From Parabacteroides sp. PF5-6 (GTDB taxonomy: Bacteria > Bacteroidota > Bacteroidia > Bacteroidales > Tannerellaceae), in the NCBI RefSeq assembly GCF_029504695.1, contig NZ_JAQFIN010000004.1:369780-433779 (forward strand): a stretch of 64,000 nt of DNA, given 5' to 3'. The translations under genes were made by a program, and so were the position numbers. Below the pieces are notes generated by a model. That model did not search any database, was not told the DNA's origin, and saw nothing but the letters and a program-made list of their open reading frames with translations. Below, piece after piece: positions 1-8,364 of the stretch (within the stretch, counting starts at the first letter, position 1; the number at the start of each line of letters is the position of its first letter).

Positions 1-1
1 G

Positions 2-460
2 ACTTATAAAGCGAACGACCGTTGGTTGTTTTCCGGTGAGGTACAGTTCGTGGGCTGGGGTGCATACAAAACCCTGAATGTGCAGTTCACCGAAGAAGTA
101 TTGGAAGGCGGATACAGTATCAACGCGCCGAAAGAATACAAAAATACCCGCATCTATCGTTTGGGAACCCAGTTCGCGGCCACCAGCCGTCTGGATCTGC
201 GCTTCGGTGCTTACCTGGATGAGACCCCGGTCAAAGATGATTATCTGAATCCGGAGACACCCAGTATGAATAAGTTAGGCATCACCGCCGGATTGAGCTT
301 CCGTCCGGTCGATCGTCTTTCCGTCGATTTCGGTTTTGGTTATATCACCGGCTTCGGCCGCGACGGTTCATATACCGATGCCCTGACCGGCAATAAGTTT
401 GAAGGCCATTACGAGGTGACCGCCTTATCTCCGACTATCGGTGCGGCGTATCGCTTCTAA
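2..460 (+). CDS. FadL/OmpP1-type outer-membrane porin, C-terminal part
   Basis: The frame is open to the left edge of the window, so this is only the 3' end (about 152 codons) of a larger gene. The fragment has alternating polar/aromatic residues typical of beta strands and ends in a terminal aromatic (AYRF), as outer-membrane barrels do. The closing pattern, with strands near LRFGAYLDETPV and VDFGFGYITGFG, resembles the FadL/OmpP1/TodX family, which carries hydrophobic compounds across the outer membrane. Substrate unknown. It converges on the efflux operon and shares a bidirectional terminator with it. The family call is from recognition, not a search. Confidence 0.75.
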   Translation, partial: TYKANDRWLFSGEVQFVGWGAYKTLNVQFTEEVLEGGYSINAPKEYKNTRIYRLGTQFAATSRLDLRFGAYLDETPVKDDYLNPETPSMNKLGITAGLSFRPVDRLSVDFGFGYITGFGRDGSYTDALTGNKFEGHYEVTALSPTIGAAYRF

Positions 461-485
461 ATCCATAGATCTACAATATAAAAAG

Positions 486-519
486 AAACGGCAGCTTTTA
501 GTGAGGCTGCCGTTTTTTT
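486..519. terminator. Bidirectional rho-independent terminator
   Basis: Perfect 8-bp stem ACGGCAGC (488-495) and GCTGCCGT (506-513) followed by a T run on the plus strand and preceded by an A-rich stretch, so it can serve both strands. The stop codon of the reverse-strand MFS gene (498-500) lies in the loop, so the last codons of that gene form one arm of the stem. Confidence 0.8.
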
Positions 520-2183
520 ATACTTGTTATTTTGGAGGTGGCAAGTCCACTATCCAATCTTCGCTTGGGATACGGCATAAATAAAACAACCCCCATGCAA
601 AACAGACAGGCGTAGATCGTCCAGCCTGCCATTTCTTTCAGGGCGGAGAGTGTGGCCTGCACCTGAACGCGCCCTTTAGTCGAGAGGGCCGCCATGTTTT
701 CGGCTTCCGTACGGCTCTTGCCCTGGTAGCGCATTCCCTGCAATGTCTGACTATAGGAGGCGGAGGCGTCGGGGTTGATGGCGTCTACATTCTGGGCGTA
801 GCGGGTAATATAGTGTTGTTGGCGTTCTTGCAGGAGATTGGTATAGGCAGCCGTGCCGATGCCCGGTCCTAAGACCATACGCACGGTGAGCATGATGCAA
901 ATCCAGGTCGAGAGGTAGCGGAACGGCATCCGCTGGTTGGCATAAACCGCCGTCAGCGCGTAGAGGATCATCATGCCGGCGGAGCGTATGATGACCGGAT
1001 ACTTCATGCGCTCGTACAGGCCGGCGCTCTGCACTTCGAAATACATAAAGGCTGCCGACAGTCCGATAATGAAGAAGCCGAGTGCGAACAGATACTTAAA
1101 ATGCACCTTCTTCGCACCGAGTATAATAGAAAGGATGGCGCCTATCGCATAGCCTGCGATGCTCCAGTTGCCCAAGGTGGCGTTCTGGTAGTTGTCGATC
1201 TTCATGCCTACATTAGTAAACACATTGACAAACATAGCGCTCGAATTGACAATCATCAGCATCAGGTAAAGCATAATGCCCACGCGGATTGTCCGCAAGC
1301 GGAAGATGCTCAAGAGGAAATAAGGGAAATGCCGGCGTCCGTCTAAATAGAGAAATACGCCGGCGGAGAGGATGCCGATCGCTGTTGCCTGGCGGATCGT
1401 GGGGTCGTCGTACCAGTCGAGCGTCTTGCCGTAAATCAATACGTAGGTGATGCAGATAAGTGTGATGCAGAAAGCCACTACATTGCCGAACTTGCGGAAG
1501 GTGATCGGGAAGCGTCCCAGGTACTTCCGGTAGGGCATGGTGATAAAGACAATCAGGATAGAGAGCAGCAATAAACCCATCATAAAATAATAGACATACT
1601 GCCATTCGTATTCGTAGGCGAGCCAGGCGGTGAGCGAAGTACCCAATTGCCCGAATATCATAAAGAAGAGGTAAATGATAGGTTGGCTCGCACTTTTCTC
1701 TATATCGAGCTTATCCCATCCTTCTTCATCTATGGGTTCCATGCCGGGTGTGATATTGCGGGTGGCCTCCATGCCGAAGGCATATCGGATAAGGGTAAAG
1801 AGATTGACCATCATCAATACCATGCGCAGGAAACCCATCAACAGACTGCAAAGAGCCAATAGGAAGACACTGTCGGTTTTCGCGCATATATAACTAAAGA
1901 TATACATGAGTGAGAAGCCGATGATACACATCATCTTCTGTCGGCGGATACGAACCAACTGGTAGAAGAAGGGAGCAAAAGCCGCCATGCCGATGGCGGT
2001 TACGAAGTTGGCAAACTGGATATGCTCCGACACAATGCCTAAGCCGCTCATCATCTCGCCGCTATTGACCGAGTAAACGCCCCCGATAGAAAGGATAGGC
2101 AGGAAAAGAAACAACAAGATAAGGATACCCAGAGGTTTGGGTACCCAGTTATAAAACGGATAGTTCTTCGGGTAAAACGCCAC
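498..2183 (-). CDS. MFS drug-efflux permease (DHA2/EmrB-like)
   Basis: A 561-residue polytopic inner-membrane protein with about 14 hydrophobic segments spread over the whole length, which fits the 14-TM DHA2 branch of the major facilitator superfamily rather than 12-TM transporters. A long hydrophilic stretch near residues 455-515 precedes the last segment and probably forms a periplasmic loop. It lies 6 bp downstream of an HlyD/EmrA-type adaptor gene and in one operon with a TolC-type gene, so the three should form a tripartite EmrAB-TolC-like pump from cytoplasm to outside. Substrates cannot be read from sequence. The distal three codons overlap the terminator stem. Confidence 0.85.
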   Translation of the reverse strand: MAFYPKNYPFYNWVPKPLGILILLFLFLPILSIGGVYSVNSGEMMSGLGIVSEHIQFANFVTAIGMAAFAPFFYQLVRIRRQKMMCIIGFSLMYIFSYICAKTDSVFLLALCSLLMGFLRMVLMMVNLFTLIRYAFGMEATRNITPGMEPIDEEGWDKLDIEKSASQPIIYLFFMIFGQLGTSLTAWLAYEYEWQYVYYFMMGLLLLSILIVFITMPYRKYLGRFPITFRKFGNVVAFCITLICITYVLIYGKTLDWYDDPTIRQATAIGILSAGVFLYLDGRRHFPYFLLSIFRLRTIRVGIMLYLMLMIVNSSAMFVNVFTNVGMKIDNYQNATLGNWSIAGYAIGAILSIILGAKKVHFKYLFALGFFIIGLSAAFMYFEVQSAGLYERMKYPVIIRSAGMMILYALTAVYANQRMPFRYLSTWICIMLTVRMVLGPGIGTAAYTNLLQERQQHYITRYAQNVDAINPDASASYSQTLQGMRYQGKSRTEAENMAALSTKGRVQVQATLSALKEMAGWTIYACLFCMGVVLFMPYPKRRLDSGLATSKITSIKKRQPH

Positions 2184-2189
2184 CTTCTC

Positions 2190-3272
2190 TTATAGTTTTG
2201 CTTTTACGACTACCATCATGCCTGCCACCAACTTCTCATTGTCTTCGTCGGGCAGATCGGTGAAGTCGATGCGCACAGGAATACGCTGTTGTATTTTCAC
2301 GAAGTTACCGGCCGAGTTGTCGGTCGGCACCAGAGAGAACTTAGAGCCGGTAGCACCCGATATGGCGGTTATCTTGCCGGTAAATGTCCGGTCGCTGATG
2401 GCGTCGACCGTGATCTCTACCTCTTGTTCGAGGTTAAGGTTTTCGATCTGTGTTTCTTTGTAATTGGCAATGACCCATTTCTGTCCGTCGGGCAGGATGT
2501 AGGTAATCGTCTGTCCGGCTGAAATGAACTGTCCCTCTTCCAAAGCCCGACGGCCGAGTTTACCATCACTTGGAGCCAATACCACCGTATAGGAAAGGTT
2601 GAGTTTGGCCATCTCCAAGGCTGCCGTAGCCCGCTGAATGGCGGCTTCGGTATTCTTACGGCGAAAAGCCACTTCGTCTACGCCTGAGAGCGCCGCCTTT
2701 TTCTGTCGCTTCACTACTTCGAGCTTTTTGCGGGTCGCTTCATATTCCGTCTCTATCTGTTCCAGCTGAATAGGCGTAGCGGCATTGCGGGCAACCAGAT
2801 TCTTATAGCGTTGCAGGTCTTTCTGCAGTTTAGACAAACGGATCTCTATCTCGGCGATAGAGGCGTCGTAGACCGAGGCGGTGTTCTGCGTTGTCTGCAA
2901 AGTGGCGCCCACAACCGTCGCTCCGGCTTCGGCGTCTTTCAGTGCCGCTTCGGCTTCCATTACACGGATTTTGTATTCGCTGTCGTCAAGAACCAGTAGT
3001 GTATCTCCTTTTTGCACTGCCTGATGTTCCGTGAAATAGATCTTCTTGATATAACCCGATGCCCTGAGGTTGACGGGCGAGATGTACTGTTCGATTTGCG
3101 CGTCGTTACTGGTTTCGGTACGTTTATAATTAAAGAAGAGGCAGATGACCTGAAACAGTCCCCAGGCAATGATCGTTATGCCCAATATGCTGACTACGAT
3201 TTGCCAACGGCGCAGTTTCTTTAATCTCTTGACCTTATCCGGATGGGTGTTCTTCTGTGTTGTATCTTCCAT
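2190..3272 (-). CDS. HlyD/EmrA-family membrane-fusion protein
   Basis: A 360-residue periplasmic adaptor. It has a short basic cytoplasmic N-terminus, one membrane anchor near residues 27-47, a lipoyl-like half motif around residues 70-105 (ASGYIKKIYFTEHQAVQKGD), a coiled-coil hairpin over about 110-220, the second lipoyl half (VLAPSDGKLGR) and a beta-barrel domain to the end. This is the standard EmrA layout. It would link the MFS permease encoded 6 bp downstream to the TolC-like channel encoded 15 bp upstream in the same operon. Confidence 0.9.
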   Translation of the reverse strand: MEDTTQKNTHPDKVKRLKKLRRWQIVVSILGITIIAWGLFQVICLFFNYKRTETSNDAQIEQYISPVNLRASGYIKKIYFTEHQAVQKGDTLLVLDDSEYKIRVMEAEAALKDAEAGATVVGATLQTTQNTASVYDASIAEIEIRLSKLQKDLQRYKNLVARNAATPIQLEQIETEYEATRKKLEVVKRQKKAALSGVDEVAFRRKNTEAAIQRATAALEMAKLNLSYTVVLAPSDGKLGRRALEEGQFISAGQTITYILPDGQKWVIANYKETQIENLNLEQEVEITVDAISDRTFTGKITAISGATGSKFSLVPTDNSAGNFVKIQQRIPVRIDFTDLPDEDNEKLVAGMMVVVKAKL

Positions 3273-3287
3273 ATCTGTTTCTTTCTT

Positions 3288-4610
3288 TTATTCGACTAAT
3301 GTATTTATCTGCCCGGTCAGTTTCAACAGGCTCAGGTTGGCTACCTGATAGTTATAATGCGCGCTGATGTAGTGGTTTTGCGCTTCCACCATCTGCATTT
3401 CATCTTGCAATACCTCAATCATCGAAGCGATGCCTTCGCGGTAGAGCTCCGTGGTGACGGCATATACATCTTCGGCTACCCGGTAGTTGTCTTTCTGCCG
3501 CTTGAAGTTTCGCAGGTTGTTCATCATATCGTTCCGGGCATTGAGGTATTGGGTGTTGAGATGTTTCCGCAGGTCTTCCTGTTCCAGGCTTATCTTCTCA
3601 ATATCCATTCGTATTTGCCTTGTTTTCTGTTTCTTCTCCAACCCGTCGAAGATGGGAATGCGCAGTGACAGCCCCAGCCCATAGGAGCGGTACCAGTGAT
3701 TGGAGGGTCCTGAATGGAACCAGTTCTTGAACTTATCGGTATAGGCCGAATACATCCAGCTGCCCGTCAGGCTTAACGAGGGGATGTAATTGGTTTTTAT
3801 CATCTCTTTCTGTTGCTCGGCGAGTTGCTTTTGCGAACTCAGGAGCTGCATCTCGTAGAGGTCTTCCGGTAAGCCGGTAAGGGGAACGGTCGCGATATTT
3901 TCCGTATTGACATGGAGCAATGCGATCTCTTCTTCCGCCGGGTAGTCGATAATGTATTTCAACATATTGAGTTGTTGCTCCAATATGGCTTGCGAATTAT
4001 CGTATTGTACCTGCAGGTTCTCCAGGTTGATATTGACGCGCTTGATGTCGACTTCCATCGCCATGCCGTTGTCGTAGAATGCCAAGGCGATATTTCTCAG
4101 TTCTTCCAAGCGGGCGATATTCGATTTGATCAATGCGATCTGCTCCACCGTAGCCTGTCCCAGGTAATACATTTTGCTTATTTGCACGATAAGGTCTTCC
4201 CGAGCTTTCTCATAGGAGAGCAGGCTGATCTCTTCTACCGTCTTGGCAATCGAAATGGATGTGTAGAGCGTTTGGTTATAAAGCGGCATTTGCAGTTGCA
4301 ACCCGGCGTTGCTGTTGTATTGCAAGGTATGGGTTACGTTATACGGTGTGCCGTACGAAGAACCGTCGGTAACTGAAACCGGGGGATCGAAATTATTCGT
4401 GTAATTGGCAAAGCCGTTTATCTGGGGCAACAGCCTCGCCCGGTTCTCGGATACGCCATACCTGTTTTTTTGTATCATTTTCCGGCGGCCTTCCAAGGAC
4501 AGATTGTTTTCAATACCAATTGCCAGACATTCTTTCAACGTCAGAACGGTTTGAGTATGTGCCTGAACAGTAAGCAGGCTAAGAAAGATAAATAAATATA
4601 TTCTCATCAT
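3288..4610 (-). CDS. TolC-family outer-membrane efflux protein
   Basis: About 440 residues with an N-terminal signal peptide (MMRIYLFIFLSLLTVQAHTQ) followed by two OEP repeats of long alpha-helical, coiled-coil-rich sequence, as in the TolC family: outer-membrane channel plus periplasmic tunnel. It is the first gene of the efflux operon with hlyD-like and MFS genes. An upstream ATG at 4634 would add eight residues, but a good -7 promoter box lies at 4632-4639, right over that codon, so the start at 4610 (or 4607) is preferred and the leader is short. Confidence 0.9.
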   Translation of the reverse strand: MMRIYLFIFLSLLTVQAHTQTVLTLKECLAIGIENNLSLEGRRKMIQKNRYGVSENRARLLPQINGFANYTNNFDPPVSVTDGSSYGTPYNVTHTLQYNSNAGLQLQMPLYNQTLYTSISIAKTVEEISLLSYEKAREDLIVQISKMYYLGQATVEQIALIKSNIARLEELRNIALAFYDNGMAMEVDIKRVNINLENLQVQYDNSQAILEQQLNMLKYIIDYPAEEEIALLHVNTENIATVPLTGLPEDLYEMQLLSSQKQLAEQQKEMIKTNYIPSLSLTGSWMYSAYTDKFKNWFHSGPSNHWYRSYGLGLSLRIPIFDGLEKKQKTRQIRMDIEKISLEQEDLRKHLNTQYLNARNDMMNNLRNFKRQKDNYRVAEDVYAVTTELYREGIASMIEVLQDEMQMVEAQNHYISAHYNYQVANLSLLKLTGQINTLVE

Positions 4611-4631
4611 TGTCGCAAAAAATAGAAGCGG

Positions 4632-4639
4632 CAAAGATA
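4632..4639 (-). promoter_or_regulatory. Bacteroidetes -7 box for the efflux operon
   Basis: TATCTTTG on the minus strand matches the Bacteroidetes TAnnTTTG element. No clear TTG is present 19-21 bases upstream. Its position sets transcription start near 4625 and supports the tolC start at 4610. Confidence 0.55.
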
Positions 4640-4727
4640 CGGAGGTCTTTGTAGGCGATGCCGACCGTTCCGGCGATAGATATGTCCGATTTTTCCTTTT
4701 TAAGGTAGGGGTAGTCTCTCGCTTGTT

Positions 4728-5579
4728 TTATTGGTTACGATAGCGATATTGAAGCGGTGTTTCCCCGGTATGTTGTTTGAAATAACGTCCGAAAAAGGAA
4801 GCGTTAGGGAAGTTGAATTCTTCCGAGATCTGCAGTACGGTAAGCTGGCTGCTTCGGAGGCATGATTTGGTTTTTGCAATAACGACCTCATTGATACACT
4901 GCAAAGCGCCTAATCCAATAACTTCTTTTACTGTCGCCGACAGGTATTTGGGGGTTATCGACATTTTATCGGCATAAAAAGCGACATGATGTCCTTGTTT
5001 ATAATGGGTAAGCAATAGGGTGATAAATGTTTCGGTCAGCTCTTCTTTTCGGGTTTTCACTGCCGGCAGGCGTGTCTGCTGGTGTTTGGCGTATTCGGAA
5101 CCGACCTCCAGGACTACCGCCAACAACATCGCTTTTACAATCTCTTCTTTATACGCTTTGCCCTTGCTGTTGTAATTCTCAACAATCAGGCTGTGCATTT
5201 GAAGGATGGATCGCATCGTCTCCGGCGATACCGATAATACCGGGTCCTCAATCATCCGAAAAATAACTTCGTAATTGATAGGTGAGAGGTAATCGGGCAT
5301 AAAATCGATCGGGAAAACCAATAATTGTCCGAAGAAATCACTACTTTGCGAGATCACCTTTATGGTTTGGCGTGGCAAGAGCGTAAAGATCTGCCCTTGG
5401 CTAAGTGCATAGTCTTTCTTCTGGGTGCTAAAACGGAATGTGCCTTTTGTACAGGTACACATGGCCATTCCGCCATAGATAGATAATTCACCCTCCCGGA
5501 TCTTATCTTTTTCCGACGAGCTTCCTAATACAAAATCAGTGATGGTAAATACTCTGCTTTGAGAAGGTTCTTTATTCAT
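4728..5579 (-). CDS. AraC-family transcriptional regulator
   Basis: 283 residues. The N-terminal two thirds is a cupin-like sensor domain. The C-terminus (about 185-280) has two helix-turn-helix units, the first around FYADKMSITPKYLSATVKEV and the second around ISEEFNFPNASFFGRYFKQH, then the family-typical GETPLQYR. It is encoded about 118 bp upstream of the efflux operon on the same strand, so it is the likely local activator of that pump. This is inferred from position; the inducer is unknown. It follows the DUF5686 gene by 16 bp and may share its transcript. Confidence 0.85.
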   Translation of the reverse strand: MNKEPSQSRVFTITDFVLGSSSEKDKIREGELSIYGGMAMCTCTKGTFRFSTQKKDYALSQGQIFTLLPRQTIKVISQSSDFFGQLLVFPIDFMPDYLSPINYEVIFRMIEDPVLSVSPETMRSILQMHSLIVENYNSKGKAYKEEIVKAMLLAVVLEVGSEYAKHQQTRLPAVKTRKEELTETFITLLLTHYKQGHHVAFYADKMSITPKYLSATVKEVIGLGALQCINEVVIAKTKSCLRSSQLTVLQISEEFNFPNASFFGRYFKQHTGETPLQYRYRNQ

Positions 5580-5595
5580 GTTCTTCTTTTTTTAT

Positions 5596-8220
5596 TTATC
5601 TCACCCCCATCTCCCGCAGTATCGGAATAGCGATGGTGAAGCCGATGCCGTCGTAGTTGCCGTTTTCGAAGCCGGCGAAGAGGCCGATATTACCAACGTT
5701 GCGGATGCCGATTGAATAACCCAGTTCCGTATGGTTCTTGCCGGGGATCCACAACGTACGGGCGTGCAACGATTCATTGAACATATAGTTCTGCAGGAAC
5801 GGGATATGTTTGATCAACAGGTAGGCCGTCGAATAGGTCAGGTGGGCCTCCAGCCAGCGTCGGTTGGTGGAATACTGGTAGTTGTCCAATAGGCTGAAGC
5901 TGTTTTCCAAAGCGTTGCCGGTGATAAACAATTCGCTGGTGCGGAAATGTTTGAAGTCGGGCAAGGCACCGGGATGTCCGTCCATAAAGGCTCCCGCGCT
6001 GAGGGTATAGTTCAAGTAATCGAACGGGTTGAGTTCGATCTGCTGCCGGATACTGGCGTCTATCAGGTGATAATTACTGAATCGGTTGCTGATACCTCTG
6101 ACATAACCCAGGGCGAAGGTCGGGAACTTCGAATGCGCGTATCGTTTGCGGCCGCCCTGCAGGTGATAATAATGGCGGGGCGTATATTCCAGGTAAGCCA
6201 TGTATTTGGTGGTGCGGTTGTCTTCCATCGGTATCACCTGGCCATTGGGCGTATTCGCGTGGGGTGGACCGCTGAAGATGCTGTACGATAGATTGTTGTG
6301 TAACGCGTTTCGGTCTTCCACCGAGAAGCCGGCCATAAAAACCAATCCGTTGGCTATATCGATGCGATTGACTGCTTCGATATAACGTTTCTGATAGAAC
6401 CGGATCGGGTTCTCGCCGAAGAAAAGGGAAGAGAGGGAGTTGAGTAGGCGCAGTTCACCGTCCTTACTGAAGTCGGTGGATGTATTCCCACCGGACAGGG
6501 AAAGATAACCGTTCCGCAGCGGCGCATAATACAGGTTGCCGTCGATCTGCCAGTTGATCGCTTCGCGTGCTGTGGTATAATAAACGGAAGGGGAGAGGGA
6601 GAATCCGTATTTCTTTTCGTTCATGCCCATCGTCAATCGCTGACCCAGCCAGACACCATCGACGAAATTGTATTCGGGCACCGCCCCAATCAGACCGTTA
6701 AACCGGAAATAGCCTTTCTTGCCGAGTTGATATTGCTTGCCTCCCCACCAGTCGCCGCTGCTGCCGGCGCCGACGGATGCGGTAATCACCCGTTGTCCCT
6801 GATCGTCGGTCAGCAACTTCAGGCTGTCCAATGTTTTGAAACTCTCCCGTTCCTCCGTACGCAGGGGCAGGGCGCGCACCTCTTCCCAATAGAGCGAGTC
6901 GCGCTTTTTCGCCAGGCTGTCGACTGTCAGTTTGAGGCTCGTATTGCCGGGCAATAGCTCGAGCGACTCTTTCTCTTTCCGTCGTTCTTCAGGCTCGACC
7001 ATCTCTTCCATCAATTTGGCCATCTTATAAGCATCGCGGTTGGAGAGTTCTTCTTTGGCATTGAGCTTGTCTATTTTCTGCTGTGCTTTTTGTTGCTTGG
7101 CGGTCAGCGTTTTCTCCTGCGCAACGACGGGGCGCGTCGCGGTCTTGGAGCGGATCACGCCTTGTTCTTCATTCAGTTCCACCTCTTTGTATTGCACGGA
7201 AGAATAATATTTTCCGGTTGCTTTCACGCCCATCACATCGATCTTCAGATCCATATCGTAAGCCGTAGGCAGGAATGCGTAGGGTTTGATCTCGTTGTAG
7301 GAGGCGGTGAAGCGGAGGGTCACGCCGAATTCGGTCGCTGCCAGGTCGGCGCCTTGCACGTTCCAGCTGTTCTCGATGATATACAACCAGCCGCTCACCA
7401 GCTTAGGGTTTTTCTTTTTCGGGGTCACGCGGATCTTATTGACCATGTGGTTGCCTTCGAAGGTGATGCCTTCCAGATGGAATTTGTAAAAAGAAAAGGC
7501 CTGTGCGGAGAGTGGGGAGATGCGGCCCATCGCTTCCGGGTCGTAGATATTGGTGGTGATCACATCCAGTGCGTCGGTCACATCTATTTCCTCCGGAAGG
7601 TTGCTGCTTGCTGCCACCACGTGCTGCTCGTAGTTATTCGGCGCCGTAAAGCGTACCTGGTTTTGCGACTCGATCAGGAAAAGCTTGTTCTGTATGTCTT
7701 TCAACGACTGCCCGCCGGCTTGTATCTTCAATATACTTGGGATCTTCTCCACTTTTATCGTGCCTTTGAGGTAGACTTCCGACTCGTAACGTTTGATCTG
7801 ATGCAGATAGAAAGGAGCCATACTGATCGCTTTGCGCATCACGGCATAAGCAGGATCTTCGCGCTTGGAGGAGACGACCACCTCGGGCAGTGAATACGTC
7901 TTCTTCTCCAGTTCGACGGCTAAGGTAACGGGCTTTTTATCTACTACAACCGAAATACTCAATCGTTCATAACCCAATGAACTGAATTCAAACGTATAGG
8001 ACCCTTCTTTCAGGTTGATCTGGAACTCACCCTGGTTGTCTGCCATAATGCCCTGCGTCACTTCCCGGATATAAAGCGCCGCATTCGGCACCGGCTCGCC
8101 GGAGCTATCGGTTATCTTCCCTTTGACCTGGCTATAAAGGGGAGAAGCCATCATCACACAGCACCACAAAATCAACAGAAAAGAAGTTCTCATAATTAGT
8201 CTATTCAGATTTGTCTTCAA
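5596..8220 (-). CDS. DUF5686-type outer-membrane protein with carboxypeptidase-regulatory-like domain
   Basis: 874 residues. A signal peptide ending near SPLYSQ is followed by a CarboxypepD-regulatory-like beta domain (about residues 33-115, VKGKITDSSGEPVPNAALYI) and a long C-terminal region ending in predicted beta strands. This is the layout of the DUF5686 family, common in Bacteroidetes and thought to be outer-membrane proteins of unknown function. A charged Lys/Glu-rich linker lies near residues 365-440. A second ATG at 8193 gives a more compact signal peptide, and a -7-like box (TATTTTTG, 8218-8225) overlaps the upstream ATG, so 8193 may be the true start. Function unknown. Confidence 0.8.
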   Translation of the reverse strand: MKTNLNRLIMRTSFLLILWCCVMMASPLYSQVKGKITDSSGEPVPNAALYIREVTQGIMADNQGEFQINLKEGSYTFEFSSLGYERLSISVVVDKKPVTLAVELEKKTYSLPEVVVSSKREDPAYAVMRKAISMAPFYLHQIKRYESEVYLKGTIKVEKIPSILKIQAGGQSLKDIQNKLFLIESQNQVRFTAPNNYEQHVVAASSNLPEEIDVTDALDVITTNIYDPEAMGRISPLSAQAFSFYKFHLEGITFEGNHMVNKIRVTPKKKNPKLVSGWLYIIENSWNVQGADLAATEFGVTLRFTASYNEIKPYAFLPTAYDMDLKIDVMGVKATGKYYSSVQYKEVELNEEQGVIRSKTATRPVVAQEKTLTAKQQKAQQKIDKLNAKEELSNRDAYKMAKLMEEMVEPEERRKEKESLELLPGNTSLKLTVDSLAKKRDSLYWEEVRALPLRTEERESFKTLDSLKLLTDDQGQRVITASVGAGSSGDWWGGKQYQLGKKGYFRFNGLIGAVPEYNFVDGVWLGQRLTMGMNEKKYGFSLSPSVYYTTAREAINWQIDGNLYYAPLRNGYLSLSGGNTSTDFSKDGELRLLNSLSSLFFGENPIRFYQKRYIEAVNRIDIANGLVFMAGFSVEDRNALHNNLSYSIFSGPPHANTPNGQVIPMEDNRTTKYMAYLEYTPRHYYHLQGGRKRYAHSKFPTFALGYVRGISNRFSNYHLIDASIRQQIELNPFDYLNYTLSAGAFMDGHPGALPDFKHFRTSELFITGNALENSFSLLDNYQYSTNRRWLEAHLTYSTAYLLIKHIPFLQNYMFNESLHARTLWIPGKNHTELGYSIGIRNVGNIGLFAGFENGNYDGIGFTIAIPILREMGVR

Positions 8221-8225
8221 AAATA
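8218..8225 (-). promoter_or_regulatory. Possible -7 box upstream of the DUF5686 gene
   Basis: TATTTTTG on the minus strand fits TAnnTTTG but has no matching -33 element. It overlaps the first of two candidate start codons, which favours initiation at 8193 if the promoter is real. Confidence 0.3.
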
Positions 8226-8287
8226 CAATAAATACTTCCCAGACCCGGCAGCCCTTGTGTTATTTACTCTTAAGATACCCCAAAAAG

Positions 8288-8321
8288 AAAGGGACAAGCC
8301 CGTAAGCTCATCCCTTCCTTA
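8288..8321 (-). terminator. Probable terminator after the glycogen phosphorylase gene
   Basis: On the minus strand an 11-12 bp stem (AAGGGATGAGC with GCTTGTCCCTTT, two G-T type mismatches) is followed by a CTTTTT run. It lies about 45 bp beyond the stop at 8365. Confidence 0.55.
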
Positions 8322-8327
8322 TCTCTT

Positions 8328-8361
8328 ATAATTAATAATTAACCATTAATAATTAATCATT
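8328..8361. repeat. AT-rich TTAAT dispersed repeat at the glgP stop
   Basis: Alternating ATTAATAATTAAC and ATTAATAATTAATC units begin 3 bp past the glgP stop codon. Similar repeats lie directly at the ends of genes at 45,679 and 52,311 and a related one inside the end of phoH (49,071). Confidence 0.6.
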
Positions 8362-8364
8362 CGA

